DNA of 55,564 nucleotides from Sunxiuqinia sp965372405 (GCA_965372405.1 CBDVCE010000028.1:1-55564); one strand, 5' to 3'. Positions 24,386-33,403 are shown, counted from the first letter of the stretch. Made by a program: numbers and translations. Notes: a model not told the origin generated them from the sequence alone.

Positions 24386-25711
24386 CTAAATGTAGCAATT
24401 AATTAGTTGCTCCATCATTTCCTGCTTACCACTGATTTGTTTTGGTTCGCCAATTTCTTTAGCGGCTGAGTATAAATCTTCAAGAGTTAATTTGCCGGCA
24501 TCAAATTGAGCGCCAAGACCTGAGTCAAATGAGGCATAACGGTTTGTGCGGATCTTTAAGTAGTCAGATTCTTTAAGGATTTTGTCAGCAATTACTAGCG
24601 AACGAGCAAATACATCCATACCCGAAACATGTGAGATAAAGATATCATCCAAGTCAGTTGAATTACGACGTGTTTTCGCATCAAAGTTAATACCACCATC
24701 AATGAAACCTCCAGCCTGGATAATTTCCATCATTGCTTCGGTTGTTTCGTAAATGTTGGTTGGGAATTCGTCAGTATCCCATCCATTTTGGTAGTCACCT
24801 TTATTTGCATCAATTGAACCTAACATACCAGCATCTGCAGCCATGCGAAGTTCGTGAGAAAAAGTATGACCCGCTAAAGTAGCGTGGTTTACTTCGATAT
24901 TCATTTTGAAATCATCAGACAAACCATTTTTAGCAAGGAAGCCTAAAACTGTTTGTGTGTCAAAATCGTATTGATGTTTTGTTGGTTCCATTGGTTTTGG
25001 TTCAATAAGGAAAGAACCTTTAAAACCTTGCTTACGCCCGTAATCTTTAGCCATTGTAAGGAATTGGCCTAAGTGATCAAGTTCTTTCTTCGTATCAGTA
25101 TTCAACAGACTCATGTAACCTTCGCGTCCTCCCCAGAAAACATAACCAGTTCCACCTAGAGCGATTGTAGCATCAATTGCATTTTTAACCTGAACACCTG
25201 CATTTGCAACAACATTAAAATCAGGGTTTGTTGAAGCACCATTCATGTAACGAGCGTTTGAGAATACATTTGCAGTTCCCCAAAGTAATTTTGCTCCAGT
25301 GGCCTCTTGTCTTTCTTTTGCAAAATCGATCATATTTGCAAGACGTTGTTCGATCTCAAAAACAGAACCATCACCAACAACATCAGTATCGTGGAAACAA
25401 TAGTAAGGAGCACCAATTTTACTAATAAATTCAAATGCAGCATCCATCTTTTCTTTTGCAGCATCCATTGGATTAGCTGCTCCAACCCATGGGAAAATTT
25501 GTGTTCCAGGACCAAAAGGATCTCCACCATCACCGCAAAACGTATGCCAGTAAGCTACTGCAAAACGCAAGTATTCTTTCATGGTTTTTCCACCTACAAC
25601 ACGGTTTTCATCGTACCATTTAAATGCTAATGGATTTTTTGAATCCGGTCCTTCGTATTTAATTTTATCAATTCCTGGGAAATACTCTTTGTTACCTTTA
25701 AAAACTGTCAT
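24386..25711 (-). CDS. xylA: Xylose isomerase
   Basis: Converts D-xylose to D-xylulose in the cytoplasm; 441 residues, the long class II type. The catalytic His107 and Asp110 are in F-H-D-T-D, and metal sites are visible in K-P-M-E-P-T-K-H-Q-Y-D and I-E-V-N-H-A-T-L-A-G-H-T-F, with the C-terminal metal-binding D-D in T-D-L-D-D-I-F. Middle gene of the xylose operon, 36 bases after xylB and four before xylE. Confidence 0.97.
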   Translation of the reverse strand: MTVFKGNKEYFPGIDKIKYEGPDSKNPLAFKWYDENRVVGGKTMKEYLRFAVAYWHTFCGDGGDPFGPGTQIFPWVGAANPMDAAKEKMDAAFEFISKIGAPYYCFHDTDVVGDGSVFEIEQRLANMIDFAKERQEATGAKLLWGTANVFSNARYMNGASTNPDFNVVANAGVQVKNAIDATIALGGTGYVFWGGREGYMSLLNTDTKKELDHLGQFLTMAKDYGRKQGFKGSFLIEPKPMEPTKHQYDFDTQTVLGFLAKNGLSDDFKMNIEVNHATLAGHTFSHELRMAADAGMLGSIDANKGDYQNGWDTDEFPTNIYETTEAMMEIIQAGGFIDGGINFDAKTRRNSTDLDDIFISHVSGMDVFARSLVIADKILKESDYLKIRTNRYASFDSGLGAQFDAGKLTLEDLYSAAKEIGEPKQISGKQEMMEQLINCYI

Positions 25712-25747
25712 GATTAATTATTTTGATTAATTATATTTTCGAAAATA

Positions 25748-27232
25748 TTAGATCGATTTTTCAAGCTGATTTTTCCAATTCTCATAAGCTGATTCATATT
25801 CAGCTTTTTTCTTAAGATCAGGAGTGATTGTCTCCAGTTTCTTTAAATTACTGAAGGCTTCTTTGGCATTAGCATAATAACCGGAACCAATTCCAGCTCC
25901 ACGTGCTGCACCAATTGAACCATCAGTATTGTATAATTCAATAGTAGCTCCTGTAATTCCAGAAAGTGTATTTCGGAAAATAGGACTCAAGAACATGTTT
26001 GCCTTTCCTGCTCGAATAACCTGGGTATCAATACCAATACTCTTCATAACGTCCATCCCATATTTGAACGAAAATACGATCCCTTCCTGAGCTGCTCTGA
26101 AAAGATGAGCACTAGAATGGATATTGAAATTCAATCCTCCCATACTTGCTCCCGGATTTTTATTTCCAAGAACACGCTCAGCACCATTCCCAAACGGAAG
26201 GATACTTAAACCGTCAGAACCAACAGGAATTTTACCAGCTTCATCATTCATTTCCTCGTATGAAAAGGCACCATTTCCAACGTTCTTATTGAGCCATGAA
26301 TTTAAGATTCCGGTTCCGTTAATGCAGAGTAAAACTCCTAAACGGTTAGCATCTGCAGTATGGTTAACATGCGCAAATGTATTTACGCGCGATTGTGGAT
26401 CATATTTAATTTCATCACTCACGCCATATACAACACCAGAAGTTCCTGCTGTGGTAGCAATTTCACCAGGATTCAGTACATTCAGAGAGAGCGCATTGTT
26501 TGGTTGATCTCCGGCACGATAGCTTATTTTTGTTCCTTTCGCTAGTCCAAGCTCATTTGCTGCAGCTTCAGAAACTTCACTTTGAACGGAGAAAGTTGGA
26601 ACAATTTCTGGAATAAGGTCTTTGTCAAAGCCATAATAATCAAGCAGGGTATCAGCAACCGAATTCTTCTTGAAATCCCAAAGAATTCCTTCAGACAGCC
26701 CACTGGCAGTAGTTTTTATATCACCACTTAATTTCATGGCAATGTAATCGCCAGGCAGCATAATTTTGTGAATCTTAGAATAAAGCTGAGGCTCATTCTC
26801 TTTCACCCACTTCAATTTTGATGCTGTAAAATTGCCTGGAGAGTTTAGTAAGCTTTGGAGACAATTATCTTCTCCAATTTCTTTTAAAGCTTTCTCTCCA
26901 ATTTCCGTAGCACGGCTGTCACACCAAATAATGGATGGGCGAATAACTTCCTGGTTTTTATCTACTAAAACCAAACCGTGCATTTGATATGAGATACCGA
27001 TTGAATCAATATCTGAAATGTTTACTTTACTTGTTGCAAGCACATCTGCTAGTGAAAGTTTGAGGTTCTCCCACCATTGTTCAGGTTCTTGTTCAGCCCA
27101 GCCTGCTTGAATGGCTGTAATCTTCATTTCCTGTTTGGGATAAAATGCAGAAGCCAGACATTTGCCTGTTTCTCCATTGATAAGTGATGTTTTAACAGAC
27201 GAACTGCCTATGTCAAAGCCGAGTAAATGCAT
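25748..27232 (-). CDS. xylB: Xylulokinase
   Basis: FGGY-family kinase that phosphorylates D-xylulose to xylulose 5-phosphate, 494 residues. It opens with G-F-D-I-G-S-S-S-V-K-T (ATP phosphate motif), has S-I-G-I-S-Y-Q-M-H-G-L-V-L and I-I-W-C-D-S-R-A (substrate site), A-G-D-Q-P-N-N-A-L (catalytic aspartate of the second domain), and A-T-T-A-G-T-S-G-V-V-Y. First gene of the xylBAE operon, directly downstream of a clear promoter with candidate operators and of the GntR-type regulator gene. Confidence 0.95.
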   Translation of the reverse strand: MHLLGFDIGSSSVKTSLINGETGKCLASAFYPKQEMKITAIQAGWAEQEPEQWWENLKLSLADVLATSKVNISDIDSIGISYQMHGLVLVDKNQEVIRPSIIWCDSRATEIGEKALKEIGEDNCLQSLLNSPGNFTASKLKWVKENEPQLYSKIHKIMLPGDYIAMKLSGDIKTTASGLSEGILWDFKKNSVADTLLDYYGFDKDLIPEIVPTFSVQSEVSEAAANELGLAKGTKISYRAGDQPNNALSLNVLNPGEIATTAGTSGVVYGVSDEIKYDPQSRVNTFAHVNHTADANRLGVLLCINGTGILNSWLNKNVGNGAFSYEEMNDEAGKIPVGSDGLSILPFGNGAERVLGNKNPGASMGGLNFNIHSSAHLFRAAQEGIVFSFKYGMDVMKSIGIDTQVIRAGKANMFLSPIFRNTLSGITGATIELYNTDGSIGAARGAGIGSGYYANAKEAFSNLKKLETITPDLKKKAEYESAYENWKNQLEKSI

Positions 27233-27292
27233 GTATCGTATTTTTTATTATTGTTCAAATTCGAACCGTTCTGTTCTGGTATGATTATATGG

Positions 27293-27325
27293 CAAATGTA
27301 TATTCAGAAAAAATGTTTTCAAAAT
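27293..27325 (-). promoter_or_regulatory. Promoter of the xylBAE operon
   Basis: On the minus strand the -33 TTG (27320-27322) and -7 TACATTTG (27293-27300) are 19 bases apart. The -33 part overlaps a partial palindrome ATGTTTTCAAAAT (27313-27325), so a repressor bound there would block the promoter. Confidence 0.7.
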
Positions 27326-27333
27326 TGGAATTT

Positions 27334-27347
27334 ATGTTTTAAAACAT
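27334..27347. promoter_or_regulatory. Candidate operator for the xylose regulator
   Basis: Perfect 14-bp palindrome ATGTTTTAAAACAT, 21 bp from the related half-degenerate copy at 27313-27325 (two helical turns). A third dyad, GTTCAAATTCGAAC, lies at 27253-27266 between the promoter and xylB. Being between the regulator gene and xylB it is the best operator candidate. Confidence 0.55.
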
Positions 27348-27352
27348 GTGGA

Positions 27353-28348
27353 TTACAGAGAACTCCTAACTTTCAAACTAGTAGGTATTTGCATGATTAT
27401 GGCTTCTCCATTCACAACAAATTCTGCGGCTTTTCTTCCCATTAGCTCAAAATCTGTAGATATGACCGTAATACCATCTTTTACATATTTTTTCATTGGG
27501 GTTTCGTTATAAGAAATCACACCAACATCTTTTCCAGGTAAAAGTTTTTTCTGATCACTTTGATCTAGAAAGCGGGCAAGTGTTCGGTCGCTCACCAAAA
27601 GGTATAAATCACCTTTTTCAAGTTGAAAGTTTTTCGAGTTAAGTAGAACTTCGTTTTTTAGCTTATAATCTTTACAGAACTTTTTGAAGTATTCAACAGA
27701 TTCTTTTGGGTGGTAAGTATATTCGGGGTATAAATAAATGAATCGTTTGTATTTTTTTATTTTATCAATATTTTCTTCAAAGCAATCATAAAGTGACTGT
27801 CCGAAATTTTGAAACAGGATGGAATTGTTTTCGTTTGAATTAATTTTCCAGTCGATCACTAGTAATTTATTTGCTGGGATTTTTTTTGTGATCTCAGGTA
27901 CTTTTTTATGATCGAAATTCATGACAATATACTTTGTGTATTTGCCGAGGCTTTCTTTAATTATGGTCTCGAATACATTGATGTTGTAATGATGAAAATG
28001 TAGGTCAACAGTTATATTCTCCGGAAGATTTTCAAGAAATGAACCGTAAAGGACTTCCTTGTATGCTTTAAAAGTGTCAAGAAACAAAAAAACTTTTGTT
28101 GTGGCTTTGGCAACAAAATATCCTTTATTTGGAACAGATTCAATTGTTCCCCGGCTTTTTAATTCAGAATAAGCTTTAAAAACGGTATCTCTGGAAAGTG
28201 AACTTTCTTTACAAATTTGATTTACTGACGGTAGAATATCTCCTGCTTTTAATAATTCTCTACTAATTGCATCGTTAATGGAATCAATAAGTTGTTGAAA
28301 TTTAAGTTGAGTCGAAAGAGGGTCAACTTTAAAATGAAATTTACTCAT
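27353..28348 (-). CDS. GntR-type regulator with LacI-like effector domain, probable xylose regulator
   Basis: An N-terminal GntR winged helix (about residues 5-75; A-G-D-I-L-P-S-V-N-Q-I-C, L-S-R-D-T-V-F-K-A-Y-S-E-L, G-Y-F-V-A) is joined to a periplasmic-binding-protein-like effector domain (V-F-L-F-L-D-T-F-K-A, G-K-D-V-G-V-I-S-Y-N-E-T-P-M, V-I-S-T-D-F-E-L-M-G-R-K-A-A). This arrangement is common for sugar regulators in Bacteroidota. Position before xylBAE and the palindromes between them make it the likely xylose-responsive repressor. The ATG at 28348 gives 331 residues; a frame starting at 28387 would begin within the -7 box, so it is rejected. Confidence 0.85.
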   Translation of the reverse strand: MSKFHFKVDPLSTQLKFQQLIDSINDAISRELLKAGDILPSVNQICKESSLSRDTVFKAYSELKSRGTIESVPNKGYFVAKATTKVFLFLDTFKAYKEVLYGSFLENLPENITVDLHFHHYNINVFETIIKESLGKYTKYIVMNFDHKKVPEITKKIPANKLLVIDWKINSNENNSILFQNFGQSLYDCFEENIDKIKKYKRFIYLYPEYTYHPKESVEYFKKFCKDYKLKNEVLLNSKNFQLEKGDLYLLVSDRTLARFLDQSDQKKLLPGKDVGVISYNETPMKKYVKDGITVISTDFELMGRKAAEFVVNGEAIIMQIPTSLKVRSSL

Positions 28349-28384
28349 TATTAAATGGGTTAATAGGTGTGCTGTTCTGTTACG

Positions 28385-28416
28385 CAAACATACAAAGAAA
28401 AGTCAATTAAACCCAA
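28385..28416 (-). promoter_or_regulatory. Promoter of the GntR-type regulator gene
   Basis: On the minus strand TTG (28414-28416) and TATGTTTG (28385-28392) with a 21-base spacer; 36 bases from the -7 box to the ATG. Confidence 0.65.
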
Positions 28417-28464
28417 TAAGTTTTTCATTTTACTAATACTATTTAAGAAAGGATGTCGTTTAAT

Positions 28465-28540
28465 GAAAAAGGATAAGTGGAGAACTTAAATTCTATACCT
28501 CTAGTTTGGTCAATTCGGTATACTCTCCCTTATCCTTTTC
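28465..28540. repeat. Long stem-loop between divergent genes
   Basis: Outer arms (28465-28483 and 28524-28540) pair GAAAAAGGATAAG-GGAGA with TCTCCCTTATCCTTTTC almost perfectly; inner arms TATACC (28494-28499) and GGTATA (28517-28522) pair again. The whole forms a ~76-nt hairpin in the spacer between the GntR regulator and nitroreductase genes. It may be a structured RNA, a regulatory site or a mobile-element remnant. Confidence 0.6.
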
Positions 28541-28626
28541 TGTATTTAAAAGTAATAATTTTCCTCTAATTATTATCCTCATTTTCTAAATCTTATTTAA
28601 CTTGCTCTTTCCTAAAAAGAAAAACC

Positions 28627-29199
28627 ATGATTAAAGACTTAATAAAGCAAAACAGAAGTTATCGAAGATTTATTCAAAATGAACGTATCGATTGTCAGCT
28701 TTTATTGGACTGGGTTGAATTGGCAAGGTTTTCTGCAAGTGGAAGAAATGCCCAGTCATTAAAATATGTGCTTGTTACCGAGGATGAAGCTTGCGCTAAA
28801 GTATTTCCATTATTGAGTTGGGCTGGTTATTTGAAAGAATGGGCGGGGCCAAAAGAAGGGGAACAGCCTGCTGCATACATTGTGATGTTACATGATACCA
28901 AAATCTCGAACAATTATTATTGTGATGATGGAATTGCGGCACAGAGTATTTTGCTAGGTGCAGTAGAAGCTGGATTTGGTGGTTGTATTTTGGCTTCAGT
29001 AAAACGAGCTGGTTTACGAGAGTTATTGGCATTGAATGAACGCTTTGAGATTATTCAGGTTTTAGCACTTGGAAAGCCAGCCGAGAAAGTAGTTCTGGAA
29101 GACATGAAAGATGATGATATTAAATACTGGCGCGACGAAGAAGGCGTTCATCATGTACCAAAAAGAACTTTGGATGAGATGATCTTATGTACAATATAA
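28627..29199 (+). CDS. Nitroreductase-family flavoprotein
   Basis: FMN-dependent nitroreductase fold, 190 residues. The N-terminus R-S-Y-R-R-F (12-17) is the FMN phosphate-binding segment, A-R-F-S-A-S-G-R-N-A-Q-S-L-K (about 39-52) the second FMN contact, and G-I-A-A-Q-S-I-L-L-G-A-V-E-A-G-F-G-G-C-I the buried central helix. This short version lacks long insertions and ends with an aspartate-rich tail. The physiological acceptor is unknown. It is monocistronic, divergent from the regulator gene. Confidence 0.88.
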   Translation: MIKDLIKQNRSYRRFIQNERIDCQLLLDWVELARFSASGRNAQSLKYVLVTEDEACAKVFPLLSWAGYLKEWAGPKEGEQPAAYIVMLHDTKISNNYYCDDGIAAQSILLGAVEAGFGGCILASVKRAGLRELLALNERFEIIQVLALGKPAEKVVLEDMKDDDIKYWRDEEGVHHVPKRTLDEMILCTI

Positions 29200-29249
29200 A
29201 ATGAGGGGCATCTGTGAGGATGCTCCTTTTTTGTGGTTTAAATTCTTTT

Positions 29250-29257
29250 TACATTTG
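29250..29257 (+). promoter_or_regulatory. -7 box of the C1B peptidase gene
   Basis: TACATTTG, 31 bases upstream of the ATG; a T-rich TTG at 29231-29233 is only 16 bases away, short for a -33 element. Confidence 0.5.
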
Positions 29258-29288
29258 GCGCTCACAACTTTACATTAAATAATTTGAA

Positions 29289-30671
29289 ATGATTATGAAG
29301 ATTCAAAAGTTAAGTCTGCTTTTATTCCTGATATTTCCTTTGCTTTCTTTAGGCCAAACATTGGATCAGGATAAGGTGAGTGAAATACGTGAGTCATTTA
29401 AAAAAGATGCTTATACAAAAGGGATGCAAAATGCCCTCTCCGCAAATGATATTACTAAACTTGCCTGGAATCGTGAGAATGAAGGAACTGTTGATCACTT
29501 TTTCACTTACAAGGTTGATGTGTCTGGAATTACAAATCAGAAGAAGTCTGGGCGTTGCTGGCTTTTTACGTCGTTAAATATTTTTAGGCCAGTAGCCATG
29601 AAGACCTTTGAGGTTTCATCATTTGAGTTTTCTGAAAACTATCTTTATTTCTGGGATTTATTTGAAAAATCCAACCTGTTTTTAAATAATATAATTGAGT
29701 CTGCAGATTTACCTTTGGATGATCAAAAAGTTCGTTGGTATTTTCGTTCTCCGGTTGATGATGGTGGGCAGTGGATTAATTTTGTGAATCTGGCCAATAA
29801 GTATGGAATGGTGCCAAGAGAAGTCATGGAAGAAACCAATTCAAGTGAAAATACGGGCTGGATGACTCGTCTGCTAAAACGCAAGCTCCGTGAACAAGGG
29901 CTTAATCTTCGGGAATTGAAAGCTTCAGGCAAGACCAAAAAAGTTTTACAAGCTGCGAAATTCAATATGATGAAGGATATTTACCGCATGTTGGTTTTGA
30001 ATTTGGGTGAACCTCCTGTAGAATTTAGCTATCGTTATAAAAATAAAATGGGTGAACTTTCTGAAACTAAAACATACACACCTCAATCATTTATGCTGGA
30101 AGTTTTAGGAGATGTTAAACTGAATGATTTTGTGATGCTGATGAATGACCCTTCCCGTCCTTATTGGAAACATTACGACATTGAAAACTACCGGAATGTA
30201 GAGGAGGGCGAAAACTGGCACTACGTTAATCTGCCAAATGAGGTAATTAAAAAATTCAGTATCGAGTCGATTAAAAATAACGATGCCATGTATGCTTCAT
30301 GCGATGTGGGGAAACAATTGCGTCGTGATTATGGAATTCTTGATGTTGACAATTTTGACTTTGAAGAGGTTTATGATGTTTCATTTGGGATGGACAAAAT
30401 TAAGCGTATTCAAAGTGGTGAAAGTGGTTCAAGTCATGGGATGGCCTTGGTAGCTGTTGAAGTTGATGAAAATGAAAAGCCTTTAAAGTGGCAGTTTGAA
30501 AATAGTTGGGGTGCTAAGGCCGGTGAAAAAGGTTACCTAACGTTTACTGATGATTGGTTTAGCGAGTACATGTTCCGAATTGTTGTTCACAAGAAATATG
30601 TTGATCAAAAAGTGCTCGATATTTATAAGGAAGAGCCAATTAAATTACCACCTTGGGATCCGATGTTTTAG
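29289..30671 (+). CDS. Exported C1B cysteine peptidase (aminopeptidase C / bleomycin hydrolase family)
   Basis: Papain-like peptidase, 460 residues, with a signal peptide (hydrophobic 6-21, cleavage near L-G-Q). The catalytic cysteine is Cys90 in K-S-G-R-C-W-L-F, preceded by the oxyanion glutamine in N-Q-K-K; the catalytic histidine is in S-S-H-G-M-A-L-V and the asparagine in F-E-N-S-W-G. The order and spacing are those of the bleomycin-hydrolase group, but cytosolic members lack a signal peptide; an exported form is common in Bacteroidota. A second ATG six bases later is an equally possible start. Single-gene unit with its own terminator. Confidence 0.92.
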   Translation: MIMKIQKLSLLLFLIFPLLSLGQTLDQDKVSEIRESFKKDAYTKGMQNALSANDITKLAWNRENEGTVDHFFTYKVDVSGITNQKKSGRCWLFTSLNIFRPVAMKTFEVSSFEFSENYLYFWDLFEKSNLFLNNIIESADLPLDDQKVRWYFRSPVDDGGQWINFVNLANKYGMVPREVMEETNSSENTGWMTRLLKRKLREQGLNLRELKASGKTKKVLQAAKFNMMKDIYRMLVLNLGEPPVEFSYRYKNKMGELSETKTYTPQSFMLEVLGDVKLNDFVMLMNDPSRPYWKHYDIENYRNVEEGENWHYVNLPNEVIKKFSIESIKNNDAMYASCDVGKQLRRDYGILDVDNFDFEEVYDVSFGMDKIKRIQSGESGSSHGMALVAVEVDENEKPLKWQFENSWGAKAGEKGYLTFTDDWFSEYMFRIVVHKKYVDQKVLDIYKEEPIKLPPWDPMF

Positions 30672-30699
30672 TGAGACCTTAAAGTAAAAGATATTATAT

Positions 30700-30737
30700 A
30701 AGAATGGCTGCTTCAATAGAAGCAGCCATTCTTTTTA
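30700..30737. terminator. Strong bidirectional terminator
   Basis: Perfect 15-bp stem AAGAATGGCTGCTTC/GAAGCAGCCATTCTT with a 4-base loop and T runs; placed between the convergent peptidase and serpin operons. Confidence 0.9.
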
Positions 30738-30743
30738 GAAGTC

Positions 30744-31283
30744 TTAATCATTGAAACCTTCTTCACTGAATCCTTCTTCACCTCTTATTCCAATCAGCCA
30801 GTCTGTGATTTCATCAGCGGCTGAACTTGTATTTTTTTGATAGATGTCACCTCGAACTTGTAGTAAATAATTAGTTAGCTTATTGCTATCTTTTTCCCCA
30901 ATATAAATGGTGTAACTTTCACCACCTGCATCAGCCATAACAAATTTTCGCTCAGTCAGCTCTCCATTTTCAGCACTTGATGCAAGATTCAGCATCCGAT
31001 TCAATTCGTCAACATCAACGGTTTTTGAACTAGTTTCTGTTTGGCTAAGGTTGGACTGAAAATCTTCTAAACTAATTTGGTTTTTCTCGGTATGAGTCCA
31101 ATTCTCAGGCTTGTCATATTCATAAATATTCCCTTGCATATCAACAATAAATCCATTTTGTTGGTGACCCCACGCTTCGTTAGCATATTCATATTGAAAA
31201 TATACCACATCCTCTTCTATCGAATAATCTTCACCCTCACATGCAAATAGTGCAACCAAAAATAACAACAGTAAATATTTCAT
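30744..31283 (-). CDS. Lipoprotein of unknown function, serpin operon gene 3
   Basis: About 179 residues with a lipoprotein signal (L-L-L-F-L-V-A-L-F-A-C). The mature domain is mixed alpha/beta with no motif I can name: V-V-Y-F-Q-Y-E-Y-A, a D-M-Q-G-N-I-Y-E-Y-D strand, a helical L-N-R-M-L-N-L-A-S-S, and G-G-E-S-Y-T-I-Y-I-G. It is the last gene of an operon with the serpin, starting one base after the stop of gene 2. The same one-base spacing occurs at both junctions, so stoichiometric coupled translation is likely. An upstream TTG at 31292 is less likely as start. Confidence 0.75.
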   Translation of the reverse strand: MKYLLLLFLVALFACEGEDYSIEEDVVYFQYEYANEAWGHQQNGFIVDMQGNIYEYDKPENWTHTEKNQISLEDFQSNLSQTETSSKTVDVDELNRMLNLASSAENGELTERKFVMADAGGESYTIYIGEKDSNKLTNYLLQVRGDIYQKNTSSAADEITDWLIGIRGEEGFSEEGFND

Positions 31284-31284
31284 C

Positions 31285-31947
31285 TTAATCAATCTTTATG
31301 GTTAATTCTTCAGTATAATAACTATCTCCAGATTCGTTCGCCTGGAATACAATCTTTACATCATCATTAAATTCATCGGCCAGAGCAGATAAATCAAAAC
31401 TATATGTTTCAGTCAGCCAGGCTTCGCATAAATCTCCTTTCGAATCATGCCTGATTTCAAAAGTTGGTGGAGGTATTGGCGGTGTTCCACAAGAAGGATG
31501 AATACGTGCTAAATCGATTACATGGTCAGCGCAACCACCACTAAAACTTAAATTAACTAGTAAACAATTACCATCCAAAGATACCTCGTTTATTTTTACA
31601 GGATCGGACTTTAGGCTATCGTAATTATGGAAATATAGATCAACGTATGGCGTACATTCAACAAGCTGATATTTCAATAACTGGCAATCCTGACCTTCAC
31701 ATGTTGATGTTTTTAATATTACTTCATATTCAACCCAAACACGATCATCAGCTACCAAATTATAATCGTCCCAATTGGAAGGGATAATTGTTTCTCCATT
31801 ATCCAACACAATTTTCTGGGCGCAATCTGCCAGTCCACCGCTAACATAAACTGTCCCGAAAGATTTTAGAACCGTATCATTTGTATTTTCTTCGTTGCAA
31901 GATATTGCAATGATCAATATAAGTAAGATGGCGACTAGTCTTGACAT
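31285..31947 (-). CDS. Lipoprotein of unknown function, serpin operon gene 2
   Basis: About 220 residues with a lipobox ending I-I-A-I-S-C. The mature part has seven cysteines, including C-E-G-Q-D-C and the C-terminal G-G-C-A-D-H-V-I-D-L-A and C-G-T-P-P-I-P-P-P, which resemble disulfide-bearing beta-sandwich lipoproteins of Bacteroidota. No enzyme motif is visible. It begins one base after the serpin stop codon (ATG at 31947), and the next lipoprotein follows one base after its own stop. Confidence 0.75.
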   Translation of the reverse strand: MSRLVAILLILIIAISCNEENTNDTVLKSFGTVYVSGGLADCAQKIVLDNGETIIPSNWDDYNLVADDRVWVEYEVILKTSTCEGQDCQLLKYQLVECTPYVDLYFHNYDSLKSDPVKINEVSLDGNCLLVNLSFSGGCADHVIDLARIHPSCGTPPIPPPTFEIRHDSKGDLCEAWLTETYSFDLSALADEFNDDVKIVFQANESGDSYYTEELTIKID

Positions 31948-31948
31948 A

Positions 31949-33190
31949 TTATTCTTTTTTAGTAGGATCAACAACTTTACCTAAAAACAGGATTGAATCT
32001 GTATCTTTTTCACGAATTGCAAAAACAAAAGGTTTGTCGGCTGCGAAAATTAAGTCAGGCTTAATTGAAGTTGTTTCAAAAGTAATTCCAGTTACGGCAG
32101 CTGCTTCAGTTCCACGCTCATCAACTTTGATATAAGTTTTATGTTTTACTTCAGAAATATACAAATTAGCATCATCCGTAATTCCGGAGAAATTGCTATC
32201 GTTTGCCTCAAAAGCATCAGTCATACCTAAAGCTTTCAGGTTATCAACCAAACTGTTTTCATAGGCAAACTCAAACTTGGGAAGAAATACCTTTTTGTTC
32301 CATCCAGCCATATTTGAAAGCCAGTTTTGAAGTTTTGATGGTTCAATTTCTTCAATAATATCTTTGGTTGAAAAATCATCATGTGGAAGAAATATCAGCA
32401 TGGAGAACTTGTCACTGCCATATGGCATCTCTAAAAGTTCAAAATGATCGGTATTCAAGTACATAAATTTTTCTTCAACGTACATGGTTGGTACATTAAT
32501 CTCAGTTCCATCATTTAAAACAAAAAGCTGATCGGCAGTATCATCACCATCAAAGCGGGTGGTCCACTCGCCATTAAAATATATGGCATTAATCAGGTAC
32601 ATCACATCATACGGAGAAACCTGATCAATAATGCTTTCAATTTTATCGTGGGTTTTATTTTTCACCCATCCATTCACACGATCAAGCGTAGCAGAAGAGT
32701 TTGAAAAATCAAGATCATCAACTTCTGCATTGTAGAACGATTTATTCGTTGTAATAAAATCGTTTTTGATATTGTAGTTTTCATGATAAAAAATGGCATT
32801 AGCAATGGAAAGCTCAACCTTTGGGTCGTGACTTTCCAAAGCATCTACCAGTGATTTATATGATTGATTGATTTCATCCGGGGTCATTCCTATTTTATGT
32901 AGCATATCCTCCATCTGATCCTGCGTATTTCCTTCAGCACCATTGTATGCCATTGCCAAAGCAAGAGACACACTAAGAGGCGACATCATTAGGTTTTTAT
33001 CTGCATCTTCTTCATTATTAATAAGCTGAAAAAGTTCTATCCCAAACTGATTATCAGCTTCAACAATCTTTTCAGATTTAAGGTCAAGTTCAATGTTTCC
33101 GGGAAGCCTAACTTCAGGCTCATCATCTGAGCATGAAACACTGGAAAAAACCATGATGGCAAATAATAATAGGATGTGAATTTTCTTCAT
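31949..33190 (-). CDS. Serpin-family protease inhibitor (lipoprotein)
   Basis: Secreted serpin, 413 residues, tethered through a lipobox (F-S-S-V-S-C). The serpin core is clear: N-L-M-M-S-P-L-S-V-S-L-A-L-A-M, N-A-I-Y-F-N-G-E-W, the shutter and the C-terminal K-P-F-V-F-A-I-R-E. The hinge G-T-E-A-A-A-V-T (P15 to P8) has small residues, as in inhibitory serpins. Counting from the hinge gives P1-P1' as Thr-Ser, so the target should be a protease tolerating small residues at P1; this is inference. It is the first gene of a three-gene lipoprotein operon. Bacterial serpins of this kind include miropin of Tannerella. Confidence 0.93.
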   Translation of the reverse strand: MKKIHILLLFAIMVFSSVSCSDDEPEVRLPGNIELDLKSEKIVEADNQFGIELFQLINNEEDADKNLMMSPLSVSLALAMAYNGAEGNTQDQMEDMLHKIGMTPDEINQSYKSLVDALESHDPKVELSIANAIFYHENYNIKNDFITTNKSFYNAEVDDLDFSNSSATLDRVNGWVKNKTHDKIESIIDQVSPYDVMYLINAIYFNGEWTTRFDGDDTADQLFVLNDGTEINVPTMYVEEKFMYLNTDHFELLEMPYGSDKFSMLIFLPHDDFSTKDIIEEIEPSKLQNWLSNMAGWNKKVFLPKFEFAYENSLVDNLKALGMTDAFEANDSNFSGITDDANLYISEVKHKTYIKVDERGTEAAAVTGITFETTSIKPDLIFAADKPFVFAIREKDTDSILFLGKVVDPTKKE

Positions 33191-33395
33191 AACTATAATC
33201 TTTGTTTTTACGGCTTATGAGATAGATGAAAAAGTAAGCATCAGGTTGCGTGTTTACAAAAAAAAGTATCAACGCAACCTTTGTTGATCAACTTTCATCT
33301 GATACACGGTAAACCAGAACAAATGCGGAGGTAAATGAATAAACCCGCAAAATAAAAACGGGCTAATAAAATAAAGATTGTCCGGCAGAAAAACT

Positions 33396-33403
33396 TAAAT
33401 TTG
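33396..33403 (+). promoter_or_regulatory. -7 box of the ECF sigma operon
   Basis: TAAATTTG, 21 bases before the TTG start codon. A TTG at 33378 is only 15 bases upstream, so the -33 assignment is weak. Confidence 0.5.
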
